A stretch of DNA of 17,476 bases from JANMEX01 sp031423755. Lineage in GTDB: Bacteria > Pseudomonadota > Alphaproteobacteria > Rhizobiales > Rhizobiaceae. Below the pieces are notes generated by a model. It was given only the letters and a program-made list of their open reading frames with translations, did no database searches and had not been told where the DNA came from. The position numbers were made by a program, and so were the translations under genes. Positions within the stretch are counted from its first letter, which is position 1, and every line of letters starts with the position of its first letter. The DNA is taken from positions 1 to 17,476 of the forward strand of contig JANPGC010000258.1 of the NCBI GenBank assembly GCA_031423755.1, in the 5' to 3' direction. Positions 13,716 through 17,476 of this stretch are shown here, in pieces.

Positions 13716-14534
13716 TCAAGCAGGTATGACGCGGATTTCCGTGCCCCACGGGTCAGTGACGGTCTTCGACAATCCCGCCTTCGATTTCATCTCGACCCAG
13801 CCAAGACCGGTGCGGTCGCTGTCGCGCTTGCCTGCGCCGCGTGAGTGCCAGACGTTGGCGCCGATGTGATGGTGATAGCCACCGGTTGAGAGGAACACAG
13901 CCTGTCCGCCGTAATGGGCAACGGTGTCAAACTTCATTTCCTCGTGCCACCAGCTCTCCGCATCCTTCGCATCGCCGACACGCAAGTGCACATGGCCGAT
14001 CATCGTACCTTCCGGCGCACCTTTCCAGTCTTCAGCGGTTGGCTTGAAGGTTCCAAGAAGATTGTGGAAATCGAGCCGTTCGGTGGCCATCCGGACATTA
14101 TTGCCGTCCCAAGCCCAGCCTGAAGGTGTTCTGTCGGCATAGATTTCAATGCCATTGCCTTCCGGATCGGTCAGGTAAACGGCTTCGGAAACAAGATGGT
14201 CAGACGCGCCGTCGATCTGGATCTGGTCGTCAATGGCGTGCTGGGTCCAGCGTGCAAGATCGCGGCGCTGCGGCAGCAGGAACGCCGTGTGGAAAAGCCC
14301 GGCCGAGCGCGGATCGTCCTCACGCAGCGACTTGGCTTCCTCAATCTCAAGGAACCCATCGCCGCCGGCGCCAAGCACGATGACGCCCGAACGGCGGCCA
14401 ATTTCAGACAGGCCGACCACCGACTTGTAATAATCCGCCAGCGTCTGCGCATCGCGCGACTTGATGCCGACCTTGCCGACAGAAATCGGCGTCGTTGCGG
14501 CAAATGATATGTCCCTGCTCAAAACTTCGGCCAT
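13716..14534 (-). CDS. Two-domain VOC family protein (CatE / extradiol dioxygenase-like)
   Basis: This 272-residue protein has two vicinal-oxygen-chelate modules, as in COG2514/CatE-type catechol 2,3-dioxygenase-like proteins. The N-terminal module has GKVGIKSRD (20-28), LFHTAFLLP with H82 and DPEGNGIEIYAD with E130. The C-terminal module has GHVHLRVGD (H181), YHHHIGANVW (H222-H223) and TEIRVIP. The metal ligands expected for one or both sites appear to be present. Substrate is unknown; an aromatic-ring cleavage or glyoxalase-like activity is only a family-level guess. ATG 14534 is chosen, with AGGGAGG a few nt upstream, over an adjacent GTG at 14537. It diverges from the serine hydrolase gene, with GTTCA/TGAAC repeats between, and ends at the bidirectional terminator. 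Confidence 0.85.
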   Translation of the reverse strand: MAEVLSRDISFAATTPISVGKVGIKSRDAQTLADYYKSVVGLSEIGRRSGVIVLGAGGDGFLEIEEAKSLREDDPRSAGLFHTAFLLPQRRDLARWTQHAIDDQIQIDGASDHLVSEAVYLTDPEGNGIEIYADRTPSGWAWDGNNVRMATERLDFHNLLGTFKPTAEDWKGAPEGTMIGHVHLRVGDAKDAESWWHEEMKFDTVAHYGGQAVFLSTGGYHHHIGANVWHSRGAGKRDSDRTGLGWVEMKSKAGLSKTVTDPWGTEIRVIPA

Positions 14535-14578
14535 CACGGCCTCCCTTGGTTCGTTGTGATGGACATATCAGGCTTTTC

Positions 14579-14634
14579 ATTGTTCAACACAATGCATCAA
14601 TAAGATGACATGTCGTTCACAATAAATGAACAAT
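14579..14634. promoter_or_regulatory. GTTCA/TGAAC inverted repeats in the VOC-hydrolase divergent region
   Basis: ATTGTTCA (14579-14586) and TGAACAAT (14627-14634) are exact inverse complements. A third half-site, GTTCA (14615-14619), forms a tighter palindrome, GTTCA-7 nt-TGAAC, with 14627-14631. The region is AT-rich compared with its surroundings and lies between divergent starts at 14534 and 14678, so it may be an operator. This is inference from layout. Confidence 0.45.
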
Positions 14635-14677
14635 CTGCAACCTTGCAGTCTGCTTGGCGCGCCGCTATTTGAACGCC

Positions 14678-15226
14678 ATGAAAGTCGCTGACGCAACCAT
14701 CCTTATCGTGCCCGGATACATGAACTCTGGCGAGCACCATTGGCAAAGCCGGTGGGAAAAGAAACTGACTTCGGCGAAGCGTGTTGAACAGGATGAGTGG
14801 ACCAAACCGGTGCGCGATGTCTGGGCGGCAAAGGTTGCTGATGCGGTCAACGCAAGCGAGAAGCCGCCGGTCATCATCGCCCATTCGCTCGGAATCCCGA
14901 CGGTGATGAACGCGCTGCCGCTCATCACGCGCAAGGTGGCCGGCGGGTTCTTCGTCGCACCACCCGATGTTTCGGACCCGAAAATCCGCCCGAAACATTT
15001 GATGACGTTCGGCCCCTACCCGCGCGATCCGCTGCCGTTTCCAGCCATCCTCGTCGGCAGCCGCAATGATCATTATTGCAAATTCGAAGTGGCCGAGGAT
15101 CTGGCTGCCAGTTGGGGCGCCATGTTCATTGACGGCGGCGATTCCGGGCACCTTAATGCCGAGTCGGGGCATGGACCTTGGCCGGAAGGCACGATGGTGT
15201 TCGCGAAGTTCATTTCACATCTCTGA
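14678..15226 (+). CDS. RBBP9/YdeN-type serine hydrolase (alpha/beta fold)
   Basis: This is a 182-residue small alpha/beta hydrolase. The opening is ILIVPGYMNSGEHHWQSRWE (8-27), typical of the RBBP9/YdeN group. The nucleophile elbow is AHSLG (68-72, Ser70), the acid is D131 in VGSRNDHYC, and the catalytic His is H158 in DSGHLNAESGHGPWPEG. The triad is therefore complete. Members are esterase- or peptidase-like with poorly known substrates. It has no signal peptide, so it is cytoplasmic. ATG 14678 fits the family; the frame is open to 14654, but that extension (MARRYLNA) is not conserved-looking, and no strong ribosome binding site is visible. The gene converges with the aldolase gene, leaving 11 bp between stops and no room for a terminator. 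Confidence 0.88.
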   Translation: MKVADATILIVPGYMNSGEHHWQSRWEKKLTSAKRVEQDEWTKPVRDVWAAKVADAVNASEKPPVIIAHSLGIPTVMNALPLITRKVAGGFFVAPPDVSDPKIRPKHLMTFGPYPRDPLPFPAILVGSRNDHYCKFEVAEDLAASWGAMFIDGGDSGHLNAESGHGPWPEGTMVFAKFISHL

Positions 15227-15237
15227 TTGGCGGCGTC

Positions 15238-16008
15238 TCAGCCAGCGGGCGTTTTGGCCCCGCTCACCAGCGCATCCGCGCCTGACTTGATGTAGCCTGT
15301 ATCCACGCCGATGGCGACCAACTGATAGCCAAGGCTTGCCAAGAATGCCGCGTGCGGTCCGTCCATGCCGAAAGAGGCGGCAAACTTGCCCGCCTGTTTG
15401 GCGCGCAAGGCGATATCGCTGAGAATGCCAGTCATGCCTTCGTGCCTCGGGTTCACAAGTTCGCCGCCGCTCCAGGCGATGGAAAAATCGGACGGTCCGA
15501 CAAACACACCGTCAATGCCGGGAAGGGCAAGAATATCGTCCGCGATTGCCAGCGCCTCCATGGTCTCAATCATTGCGATGGCCAGCGTCTCATTGTTCGC
15601 AGCGCGGAAATAGGCATTTGCGTCCGAATAGCCATGAAACGCCATCGCCCTGCCCGGCCCCCACGACCGTTCGCCGATGGGCGGATATTTCATGGAGGTG
15701 GCGAACGCTTTGGCATCCGCAAGTGTGTTGATCATCGGCGCAATCACGGCTTCCGCGCCGAAATCCAGCGCCCGCGAGGCCATGTCAAAGCGCCCGACCG
15801 GCACACGCACCACCGGATGCACGCCATTCTGGATGACGGGCCCGATGCACCGCAACACCGATTCGTCCGAATGACCGCCATGCTGCATGTCGAGCGTCAC
15901 GGCATCGAACGTGCTTGAGGCGACAATGCCCGCAGTGATCGGATCGGGGATCGAAGACCATGCCGTGAACAGCGTCTGGCCAGCATGAATCTTTTGCTTC
16001 AGGTTCAT
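15238..16008 (-). CDS. HpcH/HpaI-family class II aldolase
   Basis: This is a 256-residue member of the HpcH/HpaI aldolase/citrate lyase beta family, metal-dependent enzymes that cleave or form 2-keto-3-hydroxy acids, giving pyruvate and an aldehyde. Visible are LDMQHGGHSDE with the base His43, R68 in VVRVPVG and the metal ligands E148 (AMIET) and D174 (FVGPSDFS). GERSWGPGRA is the glycine-rich phosphate/keto-acid loop. All catalytic residues are present. The natural substrate is unknown (4-hydroxy-2-oxoheptanedioate- or keto-deoxysugar-type). ATG 16008 has AGGAG 6 nt upstream; the frame is open to 16047. Upstream on the same strand is the DUF1476 gene, separated by a terminator-like hairpin, so it probably has its own promoter. 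Confidence 0.9.
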   Translation of the reverse strand: MNLKQKIHAGQTLFTAWSSIPDPITAGIVASSTFDAVTLDMQHGGHSDESVLRCIGPVIQNGVHPVVRVPVGRFDMASRALDFGAEAVIAPMINTLADAKAFATSMKYPPIGERSWGPGRAMAFHGYSDANAYFRAANNETLAIAMIETMEALAIADDILALPGIDGVFVGPSDFSIAWSGGELVNPRHEGMTGILSDIALRAKQAGKFAASFGMDGPHAAFLASLGYQLVAIGVDTGYIKSGADALVSGAKTPAG

Positions 16009-16076
16009 GGCAAACTCCTTGGAAATCCAAGACAATCGGAAAACCAAGACAATCAGCTTTCTGCGCTATTGAAAAC

Positions 16077-16101
16077 AAAAAACCGCCCGGAGGCGGCTTT
16101 T
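16077..16101 (-). terminator. Terminator of the ATPase zeta-subunit gene
   Basis: On the minus strand CCGCC and GGCGG (16083-16096) form a short GC stem with a 4-nt loop, followed by six T (complement of 16077-16082). An upstream A run can extend the pairing. It lies 22 nt past the DUF1476 stop and separates that gene from the aldolase. Confidence 0.75.
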
Positions 16102-16123
16102 CAAGTGACAAACTACCTGGTCC

Positions 16124-16435
16124 TCAGGCCTTTTCGATCTGGATGATCGCCTCAGCCAGAAGCTCTTCCATGGCATGGCGGATCTGGTGCTCGGAGACGG
16201 TTTCCGGCAGGTCGCCGCGCAGCTTGCGATAAACGTCTTCTTCGCCGCCCTCGATGAAATCGGAAATCACGACTTCCTTGGCATAGGCGTCCGCATCCGC
16301 GCCGGATTTGCCAAGCTTTTCAGCCGCCCAAAGGCCGACGAGCTTGTTGCGCCGCGCCGTGGCCTTGAACCGGAGTTCCTCGTCATGGGCAAATTTGTTT
16401 TCAAAAGCGGACTCGCGGTCGTTCAGGTCGGCCAT
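16124..16435 (-). CDS. DUF1476 protein, F1 ATPase inhibitor zeta subunit
   Basis: This 103-residue, almost entirely helical and charged protein begins MADLNDRESAFENKFAHDEELRFKA, the hallmark of the DUF1476 family. KLVGLWAAEKLG, VVISDFIEGGEEDVYRKL and a C-terminal EELLAEAIIQIE helix follow. Known: in Paracoccus denitrificans this protein is the zeta subunit, whose N-terminal region enters the F1 catalytic interface and blocks ATP hydrolysis by the F1FO-ATP synthase. The role is likely the same here. ATG 16435 has GGAG 8 nt upstream; the frame is open to 16495, but that part is not conserved-looking. The gene diverges from purC, a neighbourhood I recall as common in Hyphomicrobiales, with no obvious functional reason. 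Confidence 0.93.
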   Translation of the reverse strand: MADLNDRESAFENKFAHDEELRFKATARRNKLVGLWAAEKLGKSGADADAYAKEVVISDFIEGGEEDVYRKLRGDLPETVSEHQIRHAMEELLAEAIIQIEKA

Positions 16436-16594
16436 GTTCGTGCTCCGGCGGTTTTCATATGTTGTTTCAACACCATTTAGGCGAGGCCAAGTCAAAGCAA
16501 AAGAGGCAAAAACACCTAAAGTGCGCCTCTATTTGCTTGCAAGCGCGTTTGGGCCGTGCAAAAGGCGCGCGCATCAGCCATTGGCAATTGAGGA

Positions 16595-16656
16595 CTCACT
16601 GTCTTTCGTCTAGGACCGGCAGTGAGAAGCATTGCTTTTTGCGGGGGCTTCCCCGC
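16595..16656 (+). promoter_or_regulatory. Two inverted repeats in the purC leader
   Basis: CTCACTG (16595-16601) pairs with CAGTGAG (16620-16626), and GCGGGG (16641-16646) with CCCCGC (16651-16656) around a GCTT tetraloop. The second ends 23 nt before the purC start. No T run follows either, so they are not classic terminators. They may fold in the 5' untranslated region. The rest of the 16436-16679 gap shows no gene. Confidence 0.4.
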
Positions 16657-16679
16657 CAACCGACAAGTCAGGAATACCA

Positions 16680-17444
16680 ATGAGCCGCCGCCGCCGCATT
16701 TACGAAGGCAAAGCCAAGATTTTGTATGAAGGCCCCGAGCCTGGCACCCTCATCCAGTTTTTCAAAGATGATGCGACCGCCTTCAACGCCAAAAAGCATG
16801 AAGTGATCGACGGAAAGGGCGTGATCAACAACCGCATTTCCGAGCACATCTTCACGCATCTAAACAAGATCGGCATCCCGACCCATTTCATCCGTCGCCT
16901 CAACATGCGCGAGCAGCTGATCAAGGAAGTCGAGATCATCCCGCTTGAGATCGTCGTGCGCAACATCGCCGCCGGCTCGCTGTCAACAAAGCTTGGCATC
17001 GAGGAAGGCACCGTTCTGCCTCGCTCGATCATCGAATTTTACTACAAATCCGATGCGCTGAATGATCCGATGGTCTCCGAAGAGCACATTACGGCATTCG
17101 GCTGGGCCGCGCCGCAGGAGATCGACGATCTGATGGCGCTCGCCATTCGCGTCAACGACTTCCTGTCCGGGCTGTTTGCCGGTATCGGCATCCAGCTGGT
17201 CGATTTCAAGATGGAATGCGGCCGACTGTTTGAAGGTGACATGATGCGCATTGTCGTCGCCGACGAAATCTCGCCGGACAGTTGCCGCCTGTGGGATTCG
17301 ACGACCAATGAAAAGATGGACAAGGACCGTTTCCGCCGTGACATGGGCGGGCTGGTCGAAGCCTATCAGGAAGTCGCCCGCCGCATGGGTATCATGAACG
17401 AAAACGAGACCCCGCGCCCAACCGGCCCGACGCTGGTCAAGTAA
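16680..17444 (+). CDS. purC: SAICAR synthetase (phosphoribosylaminoimidazole-succinocarboxamide synthase)
   Basis: This 254-residue enzyme joins CAIR and aspartate, using ATP, to form SAICAR in de novo purine synthesis. Visible are the N-terminal RRRIYEGKAKILYEG (4-18, nucleotide loop), signature 1 IIPLEIVVRNIAAGS (86-100) and signature 2 LVDFKMECG (173-181). The later LFEGDMMRIVVADEISPDSCRLWD block carries the metal/ATP ligands. Length is normal for the family. The frame is open upstream to 16632, but ATG 16680 (MSRRRRIYEGKA) fits the family and has AGGA 7 nt before it. The window ends 32 bp after the stop; in rhizobia purS and purQ usually follow (not visible here). Confidence 0.97.
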   Translation: MSRRRRIYEGKAKILYEGPEPGTLIQFFKDDATAFNAKKHEVIDGKGVINNRISEHIFTHLNKIGIPTHFIRRLNMREQLIKEVEIIPLEIVVRNIAAGSLSTKLGIEEGTVLPRSIIEFYYKSDALNDPMVSEEHITAFGWAAPQEIDDLMALAIRVNDFLSGLFAGIGIQLVDFKMECGRLFEGDMMRIVVADEISPDSCRLWDSTTNEKMDKDRFRRDMGGLVEAYQEVARRMGIMNENETPRPTGPTLVK

Positions 17445-17476
17445 CGGTTTCAACCATCCAAAAGGGCGCGCTTTCG

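Overview
The window looks like chromosomal DNA from a high-GC alphaproteobacterium of the Hyphomicrobiales, most like Mesorhizobium/Phyllobacteriaceae. The grounds are the coxD-coxE-XdhC maturation operon, the ATPase zeta-subunit gene (DUF1476) next to purC, and short palindromic intergenic repeats resembling those scattered through rhizobial genomes. These assignments come from reading motifs; no database search was possible.

Left part (1-5525), all minus strand. This is a molybdenum-hydroxylase maturation operon: coxD-like AAA+ ATPase, coxE-like VWA protein, an XdhC family split into an N-domain gene and a Rossmann-domain gene, and a molybdopterin-binding/MobA-like fusion protein. Several of the genes overlap or abut. 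No catalytic molybdoenzyme subunit is present. Two oddities stand out. A DUF559 (Vsr-like nuclease fold) gene, bracketed by inverted copies of a palindromic repeat, sits between coxD and coxE. The last gene reads in frame from the first 25 or so residues of its MobA domain into an unrelated, glycine-rich membrane sequence with different codon use (about 1-395). That is either a real foreign insertion or an assembly join.

Centre-left (5526-9108). A flavin reductase gene (minus) diverges from an orphan periplasmic binding protein plus a small multi-span membrane protein (plus), followed by purB. The divergent region holds a perfect 11-bp inverted repeat.

Centre-right (9093-16008). This block lies between purB and the DUF1476/purC pair. 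It holds a glycosyltransferase-gmd operon (GDP-mannose-derived deoxysugar, probably for surface polysaccharide), an SDR dehydrogenase, a secreted YxFxxD-repeat protein, a DUF3592-like membrane-anchored protein, a two-domain VOC protein divergent from an RBBP9-like serine hydrolase, and an HpcH/HpaI-family aldolase. Intrinsic terminators delimit several units. purB and gmd converge and overlap by 16 bp.

Right end (16124-17444). The F1 ATPase inhibitor zeta subunit (minus) diverges from purC (plus), whose leader contains two inverted repeats. No tRNA, rRNA, CRISPR array or transposase gene was seen.
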